This document shows, piece by piece, positions 15,484-24,604 of a stretch of DNA of 64,000 bases. The notes under the pieces are model-generated. The model was given only the letters and a program-made list of their open reading frames with translations, was not told where the DNA came from and ran no database searches. The translations under genes were made by a program, and so were the position numbers. Every line of letters starts with the position of its first letter. Position 1 is the first letter of the stretch. The DNA lies in NCBI GenBank assembly GCA_016789905.1, contig JAEUQC010000063.1, forward strand, positions 62,001 to 126,000, in the 5' to 3' direction. This stretch comes from Bryobacterales bacterium. GTDB lineage: Bacteria; Acidobacteriota; Terriglobia; Bryobacterales; Bryobacteraceae.

Positions 15484-16464
15484 TTATGCTTTGATGCCGG
15501 CCGCGGCCAGAAGGGCGCGCTTCACGGCAACTTTTGTCAATTGTACCTTGTACTTGTTGCCGCTCAGCGGGGTGGCGTTGGCGACAGCGGCTTCGCCGGC
15601 GGCTTCCGCGGTGGCGACGGTGATGGTCTTTCCGACCAGCATCTTTTCGGCTTGGGTGGCGCGCCAGATGGTTGGCGCCACGTGACCGAGAGCGATGGAG
15701 GCCGACGTGATCGTCGTCCCGTTCATGCGAAGGGCGACGCTAGCCGCCGACAGCGGCCAGTCGAGCAGTTCGCGCTGCCGGACTTCGTAAGTCGCGTTCT
15801 TTGTTGCGGGGGCGGGAATCAGGATCTCGGTAACGATCTCATTCGGCTTGAGGTCGATCTCGCGCTGGCCGTCTCCGGTCGGAGCGACGAAGAACTTTTC
15901 GACCAGGACCGTGCGATTGCCGGACGCGCTGGCGATGGTGACCGAGGCGCCCAGGGCGACCAATGCCGGCCCAAGCGTAGAAGCGCTGACGAAGTACGCC
16001 GGCCCGTTGGAGAAGATCGCGTGGAACTTGTTTTCTCCGGTGGGCACCAACGCCTCTCCGTTGGGGCCTTTACCCAGCAGACCGAAGCCCCGACGGAAGT
16101 ACCAGCAGCGTGGCCGCTGGCATAGGTCACCGGCGACGGTTCCCATGTTACGCAACTGCGGGCTGGATACACCCAGCGCGGCCTGTACCAGGCCAGGGAA
16201 ACTGGCGCGGACGGCGGCGTTGGACGTCAACTCATCGAGCGTGACGGTGGCGCCGACGCGGATGTTGCCACCTTTGCGCGAGATGCCCCCGAGTTCTTTA
16301 ATGCCCTTGATGTTAACGACCCGTTTGGGCGATTGGACATAGTCCTTCATGATGCTGAGAAGGTCCGTACCGCCTGCGAGGACAGCGGAATCTTCCCAAG
16401 TGGCTCCGAGGGCGGCAAACGCCTCTTTGAGAGTGGCCGGATTGGCGTATTCAAAGCTCTGCAT
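15484..16464 (-). CDS. xanthine dehydrogenase family FAD-binding subunit
   Basis: 326 residues from the ATG at 16464; the longer open frame upstream only shadows the Mo-subunit gene. MQSFEYANPATLKEAFAAL and VLAGGTDLLSIMKD form the FAD-binding motif of the CO-dehydrogenase/XDH medium subunit. LGVSSPQLRNMGTVAGDLCQRPRCWYFR is the second flavin-contact region. It should carry electrons from the Fe-S subunit or Mo site to an acceptor. There is a 1-bp gap to the Mo-subunit stop. No leader of its own, so export would be as a complex with the Tat-tagged small subunit. Confidence 0.9.
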   Translation of the reverse strand: MQSFEYANPATLKEAFAALGATWEDSAVLAGGTDLLSIMKDYVQSPKRVVNIKGIKELGGISRKGGNIRVGATVTLDELTSNAAVRASFPGLVQAALGVSSPQLRNMGTVAGDLCQRPRCWYFRRGFGLLGKGPNGEALVPTGENKFHAIFSNGPAYFVSASTLGPALVALGASVTIASASGNRTVLVEKFFVAPTGDGQREIDLKPNEIVTEILIPAPATKNATYEVRQRELLDWPLSAASVALRMNGTTITSASIALGHVAPTIWRATQAEKMLVGKTITVATAEAAGEAAVANATPLSGNKYKVQLTKVAVKRALLAAAGIKA

Positions 16465-16465
16465 G

Positions 16466-18607
16466 TTATGCGTACCTCTTGTTGCCGAGTGCGTTGAGAA
16501 CACGGTCCGACGTAACGGGGACCGTGGGGACCCGGACACCGAGGGCGTTGTGCACCGCGTTGGCGATGGCCGCGATGCCGCCGATGGCGCACGGTTCGCC
16601 GAGGCCGATGACGCCCCGCTTGTCGTGCACTTCCTGGATGTCCATATGAACGACGATCTCGCCGATGTCGGGCAATCCGGCGAGCTTGTAGAACTCCATG
16701 TCGGGGTTGAGAACGCGGCCGGTGACCGCGTCCATAACGCGCTCTTCGTAGAGCGCGGCACAGATGCTCATGATGCAGGCGCCGAAAACCTGGCTCTCCG
16801 CGGTCTTCGGATTGACCACTAAGCCGCAGTCCTGGACGGCCACGAGTTTCCGCATCTTCACGATGCCAGTTTCTGTGTCTACTTCGACTTCGGCCATCTG
16901 GACACCGGCGGCGCCGAGGGTGTTTAACCCTTCGCGTGCAGCTTGCGCGGGCACGTTTTCGCCCATCTCTTCGATTGGCGAGGGCCCCATCTTCTGCGCG
17001 GCCTGTTTCCAACTCATTGCCTTGTTTGGGTTGCCCTTGACTTGAATACGGCTATCAACGGCTTCCAACTGATCGGCGGCGACGCCAAGCGCCGGGGCGA
17101 CCTTTTCGAACAGCTTCTCAAGCGCGTTCAGTGACGCCTTCCGTGTGGAAGTACTGACGCCGCCAATGGTGGTGGAGCCACCCGACGGGCCGGATGCAGG
17201 ATAGCTGTTGTTGCCAATCTTCACCTTGATAGCGCTCATCGGCAGACCGAGCGATTCGGCGGCAACCATGGAAATGCAAGTGCGGTTGCCGGTGCCCAAA
17301 TCCTGAGATCCAAGCTCGACTTCAACGGAACCATCGGGGTGAATCGTGACCTTGCACTTGGAGGCATGGCCGCCGCCGCCCCAGGTGGCGACGCCGATGC
17401 CGACACCGCGGCGGAGGGTGCCTTTGCCCTCGCCGGGCGCATGGTACTTGTTCTTCCAGTCGATAAGCTCAGCGGCTTTCTCCAACTGGTTGCGATACGT
17501 ATCGGCGCGAAGCGTAAGCCCGGCGTTCTTGTGCAGAAGCGCCAGCGGATCCATGTTCAGCTTCGCGGCCAGATCGGTGAGTGCCGAGCAGGTGAGAAAC
17601 GCGGCCTGCGGATGGTTGGGGGCGCGCCAAGCGCGTTGCGGGCCTGAATTGAGCGAGACGGCGGCGTGATTGTTGCGGCGGTTGGGGATGTTGACGAAGA
17701 CGTACGGAATGGGCGACATACCGCCGCCGCCGAAGCCGCCGGAGGACCAGGAATCGGACTGCCAAGCGGTGATGGAACCATCGGATTTGGCGCCGATTTT
17801 GATCTTGGCGTAATGCGACGGGCGAACGCCGGCGATCGTCAATTCGGTCGCGCGATCAAGGAACACCTTTACGGGGCGGCCACCGGAGCCTTTCGAAAGT
17901 TTGGCGGACTCAGCGCCCCAGGAATCGGGCGGAAACTTGGACCCGAAGCCACCGCCCATGTAGTCGCACGTCACGTTGATGTTCGTGGCGGGGACGTTGA
18001 TGAGCGTTGCGAGCTGCGTGGCGACGGTGGAGACGGCCTGTGTGGAGGGCCAATAGTCGATCTTGTCGCCCTTCCAGGAAATCACATTCCCGTGCGGTTC
18101 CAGGCAGCAGTGGGTGATGACGGGAATGCCGTATTCCCCTTCCAGCGTGACGTTCGCTTCGGAAAATGCCTTTTCGGGATCGCCGGTGACCTGTTCACCG
18201 GCTGCCTTGGCGCGCGTACCTGCCTTGGCCAGGTTCTCGTCCTTCACCACGTGGGGGAGAACTTCCCAATCGATTTTGATGGCACGCACGGCGTCACGCG
18301 CAATCTCTTCGGTGTTCGCGGCGACCAGGGCGATTTCCGCGCCCGCCCACTGAATTTCGGCGCCGGGCTGCACGAAAAGGTTGATACCGCTGACTCCGGG
18401 AATCGCTTTGGCGGCATCCAGGTTGATGCTGCGAATCTTCGCGTGAGCGTAAGGAGAAGTGAGCATCGCCGTCTGCAGCAGACCCTGCGGATTCAAGTCG
18501 CTGGGATACTTGGCGCGGCCGGCGGACTTTACAGGCCCGTCGAGGCGGTTGATCCGCTGGCCCATTACCTTCCGTTTCCCCATCGGGGGCCATTTGTACT
18601 CAGGCAT
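16466..18607 (-). CDS. xanthine dehydrogenase family molybdopterin-binding subunit
   Basis: 713 residues from the ATG at 18607 (MPEYKWPPMGKRKVMGQ), which overlaps the small-subunit stop by 8 bp. Aldehyde oxidase a/b-hammerhead domain near residues 15-130, then the Mo-pterin domain with CDYMGGGFGSKF, the glycine-rich GSQDLGTGNRT and the C-terminal GLGEPCAIGG whose Glu is the conserved catalytic residue. Members hydroxylate purines, aldehydes, aromatic aldehydes or nicotinate; substrate cannot be told. No Tat signal is present here; it would depend on the small subunit. Confidence 0.92.
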   Translation of the reverse strand: MPEYKWPPMGKRKVMGQRINRLDGPVKSAGRAKYPSDLNPQGLLQTAMLTSPYAHAKIRSINLDAAKAIPGVSGINLFVQPGAEIQWAGAEIALVAANTEEIARDAVRAIKIDWEVLPHVVKDENLAKAGTRAKAAGEQVTGDPEKAFSEANVTLEGEYGIPVITHCCLEPHGNVISWKGDKIDYWPSTQAVSTVATQLATLINVPATNINVTCDYMGGGFGSKFPPDSWGAESAKLSKGSGGRPVKVFLDRATELTIAGVRPSHYAKIKIGAKSDGSITAWQSDSWSSGGFGGGGMSPIPYVFVNIPNRRNNHAAVSLNSGPQRAWRAPNHPQAAFLTCSALTDLAAKLNMDPLALLHKNAGLTLRADTYRNQLEKAAELIDWKNKYHAPGEGKGTLRRGVGIGVATWGGGGHASKCKVTIHPDGSVEVELGSQDLGTGNRTCISMVAAESLGLPMSAIKVKIGNNSYPASGPSGGSTTIGGVSTSTRKASLNALEKLFEKVAPALGVAADQLEAVDSRIQVKGNPNKAMSWKQAAQKMGPSPIEEMGENVPAQAAREGLNTLGAAGVQMAEVEVDTETGIVKMRKLVAVQDCGLVVNPKTAESQVFGACIMSICAALYEERVMDAVTGRVLNPDMEFYKLAGLPDIGEIVVHMDIQEVHDKRGVIGLGEPCAIGGIAAIANAVHNALGVRVPTVPVTSDRVLNALGNKRYA

Positions 18608-19238
18608 TGGAACCTCCCTTGTAGTTCTTGGCGGCTTCGAGGACGGCTTTGCGGACGCCGACGTAGGTGCCGCAGCGGCAAATGTTGCCGGCAAGCCCTT
18701 TCTCTACCTGTTCGACGGTGGGGTTTGGATGCTTGTCGAGGAAGCCTTTCGCCGCCATGACAAAGCCGGGCGTGCAATAGCCGCACTGTTGGGCATCGTT
18801 GTTGACGAAGGCGGCGGATACCGGATGCAGTTGCCCTTCCGTCGCAATGCCTTCAATGGTCTGGATGCTCTTGCCCACCGCGTCGACGGCAAGCACCGAG
18901 CAGCCATATACGATCTTGCCGCCGATGGAGACAGTGCACGCTCCGCAAGTTCCGCGATCACAGACTCGCTTGGCTCCGGTCAAATCCATGCGGTTCCGCA
19001 GGGCGTCGAGCAGTGTGGTCCTCGGTTCGACCTTAACGGAACGCTTCCGTCCATTGATGTCGAGTGTGATCTCGACCTCGCCGGACATTACTTTGGGAGT
19101 TACTTGCGCTTCTGCTTCCTGCTCCAAAACGCCCGCGCCGACGACGGAGGTACCAATACCCGCGCCGCGTAGCCAGGAACGCCGCGAAAAGCCGGACTGC
19201 GCTCGCTTGTCCTTTTCGGAGTCGTTATTTGAACTCAC
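18600..19238 (-). CDS. Tat-exported [2Fe-2S] subunit of xanthine dehydrogenase family enzyme
   Basis: 212 residues. Tat leader with SRRSWLRG near residue 18, then a hydrophobic stretch to about 45. The plant-type ferredoxin motif CDRGTCGAC plus a further Cys binds one [2Fe-2S]; CGYC and CRC in the C-terminal helical domain bind the second. It transfers electrons from the Mo site to FAD. The Tat signal implies folding with cofactor in the cytosol and export of the whole complex. First gene of a five-gene unit ending at 14562. Confidence 0.92.
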   Translation of the reverse strand: MSSNNDSEKDKRAQSGFSRRSWLRGAGIGTSVVGAGVLEQEAEAQVTPKVMSGEVEITLDINGRKRSVKVEPRTTLLDALRNRMDLTGAKRVCDRGTCGACTVSIGGKIVYGCSVLAVDAVGKSIQTIEGIATEGQLHPVSAAFVNNDAQQCGYCTPGFVMAAKGFLDKHPNPTVEQVEKGLAGNICRCGTYVGVRKAVLEAAKNYKGGSNA

Positions 19239-20117
19239 CGGGACACCATCCTTTCGAATCTTTCTTCCCCTGTGCGATGGAGGGGTAGCAAATGCTCTAC
19301 CATCCTAATACAGCTCGGCCTGAAATAGCAGCCGATCCCGGCGCGGCCAGAGGCTTTGATCGGCTTCGCGAAAGCCAACACAACTGCGTGATCGCCACTT
19401 TCGCGTGGCCGATGGGCGGCAAGCCGTCGAACAGCCAATCCCGGCCGCCGCCTAGCGGGCCAATCCACAGTTACCCAGCGGCACCGCCGAATTGCGCAGC
19501 AGACCACGGGCTGCCTTACGCCAGGAGTGTCCACCGTTGTCATTGCGCCATGCTGCGGGCGCCGTGCCGGCGTTGTGAGGGTGCACGGCGATACGAGATC
19601 CAAAATCAGAAGGGGTGGCCTTGGCGATGACCGCTATGGGTGCCGTGATTGTCGCTTCTTCGGCTGCGCCGCGCGTGACTGCCCCTGGATGAGGCCTCCC
19701 GCGAGTCCAGCGTCTCCGGCTCACTTCCCCGAGTATCCGTACGCCTTTCTTTCACTTGGACGTACTGGCCTCGCGTCACCGACCGGGCTGGGCGGTAGCC
19801 TTTCTGGCCTGCGTGGCCAGCACAAGAAGAAGCGGCGGGAAGGTCACGCCTTCTCCTGACCATGCCGCCAGACAACTCGCTCGAAACGCTGGCGCCTGAG
19901 CGAAGCGTGACCACCACATTTGCCAACTGGGACCGCAAAACGGACAAGCAATCCTCCGGCGTGGCATTTCACTAGGCAGGCGAACCCAGGTAGGTCTGCG
20001 GCCGGGTGACCCGCGTCTTGATGCCAAGCGGGGAAGCGTGCGTCCCGCGGCTCGATCCTCCTTTCTTGTAGACAGCATGCGGATTCCTCCCGTTTGCGTC
20101 TAAAATAAGGGCTCCCC
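19239..20117. other. 0.88-kb region without a recognisable gene
   Basis: It is bounded by the 5' end of the molybdoenzyme operon and a methyltransferase. Short overlapping frames exist on both strands (up to ~145 codons) but none shows a known domain or consistent codon bias. Leftward promoter elements for the operon should lie near 19250-19310. The right edge contains TAAAAT and AAGGG just before the methyltransferase ATG. It may hold a decayed gene or an untranslated RNA. Confidence 0.4.
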
Positions 20118-20801
20118 ATGACCACGTATCCCCTGGACCGGCTGGCCGCCGAGCTCGGTACCCCTGCGAATTTGTCGAATGTTTTAGCCGTCATTGAGAA
20201 CCTAAGCCCGGATCCGACCCTCGACGCCTGGCACGCGAACATACGGAAATGCAGAGAGGACGCCCGATGGTATTGGGACATGCCTTGCGCGCTGAATCAG
20301 ATCGCGCGCAACCTCTCGCCGGAACGATACCTCGAAATCGGCGTCAGACGGGGCAAGTCCATGGCGATGATCGCTTCCATTTGTCCCAATATCTCCATTT
20401 CCGCTTTCGATCTATGGTTGACGCCATATGGCGGCGTGGACAATCCGGGGCCCGACTACGTCCGCACGGAATTGAATCGCCTCGGTTTTCGTGGAGGCTT
20501 GCATTTTCACAACGGGGATAGCAAAGACACTGTGCCCGCCTTCGCCGGCGAAAACCCTACGCTTCGTTTCGGCGCCGTTGTTGTGGATGGCGACCACAGC
20601 GATGAGGGGGCATGGCGCGACTTAGTGGCGACCGCTCCACTCGTCGCCCCCGGCGGGTTTCTCCTGTTTGACGACCTCATCAATCCCGCGCATACCCTCC
20701 TTCCCGTTTGGCGCCGTTTCCAGCACGAATACCGGAACGAGTTCTGCTTCATCGAAAACATAGCCGACCATAACGGCGCGGGGGTTGCCCAACGTTGCTA
20801 A
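20118..20801 (+). CDS. class I SAM-dependent methyltransferase (Methyltransf_24 type)
   Basis: 227 residues. YLEIGVRRGKSM is the glycine-rich SAM-binding motif I, ISAFDLW motif II, FGAVVVDGDHSDEGAWRDL and GGFLLFDDL the downstream motifs; the DGDHS signature is typical of the Methyltransf_24 group linked to glycan and natural-product pathways. Cytoplasmic. AAGGG lies 7 nt before the ATG. The next gene on the same strand starts 46 bp later. The substrate is unknown. Confidence 0.82.
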   Translation: MTTYPLDRLAAELGTPANLSNVLAVIENLSPDPTLDAWHANIRKCREDARWYWDMPCALNQIARNLSPERYLEIGVRRGKSMAMIASICPNISISAFDLWLTPYGGVDNPGPDYVRTELNRLGFRGGLHFHNGDSKDTVPAFAGENPTLRFGAVVVDGDHSDEGAWRDLVATAPLVAPGGFLLFDDLINPAHTLLPVWRRFQHEYRNEFCFIENIADHNGAGVAQRC

Positions 20802-20847
20802 CCCTGGCAGGTGTCGGCCGATTGCCGATAGAATGGCATCCACGTTC

Positions 20848-21645
20848 ATGCCATCCGATCTATTCGACCTGACAGACAAAGTAGCCATCGTATCCGGAGC
20901 CGCCCAGGGAATGGGCCGCGCAATTGCTCTGGCCATTGCCGGCGCAGGTGCACATCTCATTCTCGTCGACCGCAATGAAGCCGGCGCACGCCGCACTGCC
21001 GACGGGATTACTGCCACGCGCGCCATCGTCAGCGGCACCGACGTCTCCCAACCCGCTGAGATACGTGAGCTCTTCCACACCCTCGATCGCGAATTCGGAC
21101 GCATCGATTTTCTTGCCAACGTGGCCGGGGAATCCATCATGGCCGCCCCCGAAGATATCTCGCTCGAAGACGTCGAGCAGGTCTGGCGCAATCTTGTCCT
21201 CGGGCGCTTCTGTGCGTGTCAGGAGGCCGGCCGGCGCATGCTGAAAGCCGGAGGAGGCAGTATCCTCAACATCGGCTCCATCGCCAGTGTTACCGCTCTT
21301 GGCCGCGGCCACATTGCTTACGGCATGGCCATGGGCGCCGTTGTCCAGATGACCAGGGAACTTTCCACGGAGTGGGCCGCCGCTGGCGTACGTGTGAACG
21401 CCGTGCTGCCGGCCCAAGTCCTGAATCCCGGACTCGAACAACGCATCGCCGAGAACCCGGCGCTTCGGGACAAGTTTCTCTCCGGCATTCCGGCGGGCCG
21501 CTTCGGCCATCCGGACGATATCCGCGGCCTGGCGGTGCTTCTCGCCTCCGATGCGTCCAAGTGGATTACCGGCGCCATCATCCCCATGGACGGCGGCAAC
21601 CTCGCCATGAATGCCGGCGGCTCTCCCCGGAGGCCCGCGCAATGA
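20848..21645 (+). CDS. SDR-family protein lacking the catalytic lysine
   Basis: 265 residues from the ATG at 20848; an in-frame ATG at 20833 lies inside a TAGAAT -10-like box and is disfavoured. Rossmann signature GAAQGMGRAIA, NVAGES instead of the usual NAG motif, and NIGSIAS with the catalytic Ser. The active-site YxxxK is replaced by YGMAM: Tyr is present but Lys has become Met. It is probably redox-inactive or uses other chemistry. The stop overlaps the E1 start (ATGA), so translation is coupled to the dehydrogenase genes. Confidence 0.82.
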   Translation: MPSDLFDLTDKVAIVSGAAQGMGRAIALAIAGAGAHLILVDRNEAGARRTADGITATRAIVSGTDVSQPAEIRELFHTLDREFGRIDFLANVAGESIMAAPEDISLEDVEQVWRNLVLGRFCACQEAGRRMLKAGGGSILNIGSIASVTALGRGHIAYGMAMGAVVQMTRELSTEWAAAGVRVNAVLPAQVLNPGLEQRIAENPALRDKFLSGIPAGRFGHPDDIRGLAVLLASDASKWITGAIIPMDGGNLAMNAGGSPRRPAQ

Positions 21646-23576
21646 ACCTCTACCGCACCATGCAACTCATCCGCGCCAGCGAGGAGCAGCTTGCCCGCTG
21701 CCACGCGCGTGGTCTCGTTCACGGCGCCTGCCACACCTACGTTGGCCAGGAAGCCATCGCCGCCGGTGTCTGCGCTCACCTTGACGCCGGCGACGCCGTC
21801 TTCTCCACCCATCGTGGTCACGGCCATGCGCTGGCCAAAGGCATGCCTGTCGCCGAACTCTTCGCGGAACTTTTTGGCCGCGAATCCGGGTGCTCCCGCG
21901 GACGCGGCGGCTCCATGCATCTCTTCTCACCCGAAATCGGCATGATGGGCACCAGTGGTATTGTCGGCCCATCCATTCTTCAGGCCGCCGGCGCCGGATA
22001 CAGTTTTGCGTTGCGCAAGACGAGCCACGTCGCCGTCGCCTTCTTTGGCGATGGCGCCACGAACAACGGCGCATTTCATGAAGGCCTCAATATGGCCGCC
22101 ATCTGGAAGCTCCCGGTTCTGTTTGTGTGCGAGAACAACCAGTTCGCCACAGAAGTGCCATTTGAGTCCGCCGCCGGCAATCCGAACGTTGCCGCCCGCG
22201 CCGCCGCCTACGGCATCCCCGGCGTCCAAATCGATGGCAACGATGTTCAGGCCGTTGCATTGGCCGCCGGCGAAGCCGTCCAACGCGCCCGCGGCGGTCT
22301 GGGCCCCACGCTCCTTGAATGCAAGACCTACCGCACTCGCCCGCACTCCGAGGGCATGGGCGACTATACCTACCGCACCCGCGAAGACGTCAATGCGTGG
22401 CGGGAGCGCTGTCCCATCAAGCGCCACCGCCAGGCGCTCGTCGCCTCCGGCAAGACCACCGGCGCCGCGCTCGATCTCATCGACTCCATCATCCAGTCCG
22501 AAGTCAACGCCGCCATCGACGCCGCCGAAAAAGCGGCCTTCCCCAAGGCGGAACACGCAACCACCCACGTCTATGCTCCCGCCCGCGAAGCCGTCGAGCC
22601 CTCCCAGCCCGGTGCTCGCCCGCTCTCTTTCACCGCCGCCACGCTTGAAGCACTCGACCACGAAATGGCCAGGAATCCCAATATATTCGTGTTCGGTGAA
22701 GGCATCGGCGTCCGTGGCGGCAACTTCGGAACCACCGCCGGGCTCTTCGCCAAGTACGGTGCGCAACGTCTCCGTGACACACCTATCGCAGAACGCGGCT
22801 TCGTTGGCATGGCCTGCGGGGCAGCCATGACCGGCGCCCGCCCCATCGTCGACTTCATGTTCATTGACTTCATCAACGATGCCTTTGGTGAACTCGTCAA
22901 CCAGATCACCAAGATGCGCTACATGAGTTCCGGACGTCTCAGAATGCCAGTGCTCCTCCGCGGCTGCGTCGGCATCGGCCACGCCGCCGCCACCCATCAT
23001 TCCGGCAGCTACCACTCCATCTATAGCCACATTCCCGGCCTCCGCGTTGTCATCCCCTCAACGCCCTACGACGCCAAAGGCCTCCTCACCCACGCCCTTC
23101 GCTGTGACGATCCGGTTCTCTTCCTGGAGCCTCGCGAACTGCTGAGCGTAAAAGGTCCCGTGCCCGAAGAAGACTATGAAATTCCCTTCGGAAAAGCCCG
23201 CATCCTGCAGCCCGGCCGCGCCGCCACCGTTGTCGGTATTGGCCACATGGCCCAGCGCGCGCTGGCCGCCGCGAGGGAATTGGACGTCGAAATCATTGAC
23301 CCGCGCACAGTCTCGCCACTCGATACGCCAGCGATCCTTGCGTCCATAAAGAAGACCGGCAGGCTTCTGATTGTGGACGAAGCCTTTGCACCCTGCAGCC
23401 TCGGCGCGGAGATAGCCGCGCAGATGGCCGAAATTGGGTTTGATTATCTGGACGCGCCCATCCGCCGCTTGAACGGGGCCTTCGCCCCAACGCCCTACAG
23501 CCCCACGCTGGAACCCGCCGTGATTCCCAGCCAGGACGAGATCACCGCAGCCATCAGGGCGCTGGTGAACGAATAG
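21642..23576 (+). CDS. fused alpha-beta E1 component of a 2-oxoacid (or acetoin) dehydrogenase
   Basis: 644 residues from the ATG at 21642; the long frame further upstream is a shadow. Residues 1 to ~310 are the E1-alpha domain with the thiamine-diphosphate motif GDGATNNGAFHEG (136 onward) and the ENN at 164-166. Residues ~325 to 640 are the E1-beta domain (FTAATLEALDHEM, GEGIGVRGG, GMACGAAMTGARPIVD, RGCVGIGHAAATHHSG). In most bacteria these are two polypeptides. The enzyme decarboxylates a 2-oxoacid or cleaves acetoin and passes the acyl group to lipoyl-E2. It has a 4-bp overlap with the SDR gene and is 2 bp from E2. Confidence 0.9.
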   Translation: MNLYRTMQLIRASEEQLARCHARGLVHGACHTYVGQEAIAAGVCAHLDAGDAVFSTHRGHGHALAKGMPVAELFAELFGRESGCSRGRGGSMHLFSPEIGMMGTSGIVGPSILQAAGAGYSFALRKTSHVAVAFFGDGATNNGAFHEGLNMAAIWKLPVLFVCENNQFATEVPFESAAGNPNVAARAAAYGIPGVQIDGNDVQAVALAAGEAVQRARGGLGPTLLECKTYRTRPHSEGMGDYTYRTREDVNAWRERCPIKRHRQALVASGKTTGAALDLIDSIIQSEVNAAIDAAEKAAFPKAEHATTHVYAPAREAVEPSQPGARPLSFTAATLEALDHEMARNPNIFVFGEGIGVRGGNFGTTAGLFAKYGAQRLRDTPIAERGFVGMACGAAMTGARPIVDFMFIDFINDAFGELVNQITKMRYMSSGRLRMPVLLRGCVGIGHAAATHHSGSYHSIYSHIPGLRVVIPSTPYDAKGLLTHALRCDDPVLFLEPRELLSVKGPVPEEDYEIPFGKARILQPGRAATVVGIGHMAQRALAAARELDVEIIDPRTVSPLDTPAILASIKKTGRLLIVDEAFAPCSLGAEIAAQMAEIGFDYLDAPIRRLNGAFAPTPYSPTLEPAVIPSQDEITAAIRALVNE

Positions 23577-23578
23577 CC

Positions 23579-24604
23579 ATGGCCATTGAAATCACTGTTC
23601 CGCGTCTTGGCTGGTCCATGGAGGAAGGCCTCTTCGCAGGCTGGCTGAAGGCTGATGGCGCCGCCGTCGCAACCGGGGAGCCGCTCTACGCCCTCGAAAG
23701 TGACAAGGTGACCATGGAGGTGGAATCGCTCGACGCGGGCACCTTGCATATCCCGGCGGACGCCCCACCGTCTGGCGCCACGGTGACTGTCGGACAACGT
23801 CTCGGCTATCTGCTTCAGCACGGGGAACTCGCGCCATCCGGGGCAGGATCCGCCTCTCCTGGTCGGCTCCCCGCCAGCCCCCGCGCCCGCGCCGCCGCCA
23901 AAGCTCTTGGCGTGGATATAGCGTCCGTGGAACCCCGCCCTGGCGCCAGCCGCATCATCGAAGCGGACGTTCTTGCCACGGCGCCCAGGCCGCAATCCCG
24001 GCACACCATCGCCACCCGCATGGAGGAGAGTTTTCGGGCTCCGCACTTCTATCTCCACGCCGACGCGAACGTCGAGGCCCTTGCCGCCATCCGTCATCAG
24101 CATCGGCCCGCCTCCTATAACGACTTTCTGCTGAAAGCCATCGCCATCGCCCTCACACGGCACCCGAAGGTGAATGCGTACTGGGAGAACGGCGCCGTTG
24201 TCCCCCGCGCCACGCAACACGTCGCGCTGGCCACACAACTGGGCGATTCGCTTACCACTCCGGTCATTCGCGACCCCGCCGAAAAGACCGTCGCCCAGAT
24301 CGCAGCCGCCCGCGCCACCGCCGTCAATACTGGGGACGCCAGCGCCACCCTCACCAATCTCGGCGCGTTTGGTGTCGATCGTTTTGAGGCAGTTCTCAAT
24401 CCGCCGCAATCGATCATTGTCGCGGTGGGCCGCATTGCCAAACGCCCCGTCGTTGAGGCGGACCAGGTTGTTGCCCGGCTCACCATGCCCATCTCTCTTT
24501 CCGTTGATCATCGCGTCACCGATGGGGTTCCCGCCGCTCAGTTTCTCCAGACGCTCATCGCCATTCTCGAATCGCCCGCCGCCACATACAATGAATGGGA
24601 ATGA
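23579..24604 (+). CDS. lipoyl dihydrolipoamide acyltransferase (E2)
   Basis: 341 residues. A single N-terminal lipoyl domain (ALESDKVTMEVES, lipoyl-Lys 43), a short peripheral-subunit-binding domain (SPRARAAAKALGVDIASVEP...) and a CoA-acyltransferase domain ending in LSVDHRVTDGVPAA, which carries the DHRxxDG catalytic His/Asp. It is shorter than most E2 proteins because the linkers are short. It should accept the acyl group from the preceding E1. No E3 (dihydrolipoamide dehydrogenase) gene follows; an FAD-linked oxidase takes that position. Confidence 0.9.
   Translation: MAIEITVPRLGWSMEEGLFAGWLKADGAAVATGEPLYALESDKVTMEVESLDAGTLHIPADAPPSGATVTVGQRLGYLLQHGELAPSGAGSASPGRLPASPRARAAAKALGVDIASVEPRPGASRIIEADVLATAPRPQSRHTIATRMEESFRAPHFYLHADANVEALAAIRHQHRPASYNDFLLKAIAIALTRHPKVNAYWENGAVVPRATQHVALATQLGDSLTTPVIRDPAEKTVAQIAAARATAVNTGDASATLTNLGAFGVDRFEAVLNPPQSIIVAVGRIAKRPVVEADQVVARLTMPISLSVDHRVTDGVPAAQFLQTLIAILESPAATYNEWE

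Noticed and set aside
17666..18760. 364-codon + strand frame inside the molybdoenzyme genes
   Set aside because: Antisense to the Mo and Fe-S subunits, whose motifs are clear.
19235..20078. Several 90-145 codon frames on both strands in the 0.88-kb gap
   Set aside because: Composition is typical of random GC-rich frames, none is continuous with a domain, and they overlap one another.
21927..23030. 367-codon minus-strand frame inside the fused E1 gene
   Set aside because: Gly/Asp-rich mirror of the E1 coding sequence without recognisable domains.
23495..24511. 338-codon minus-strand frame inside E2
   Set aside because: Antisense shadow; E2 motifs are clear on the + strand.
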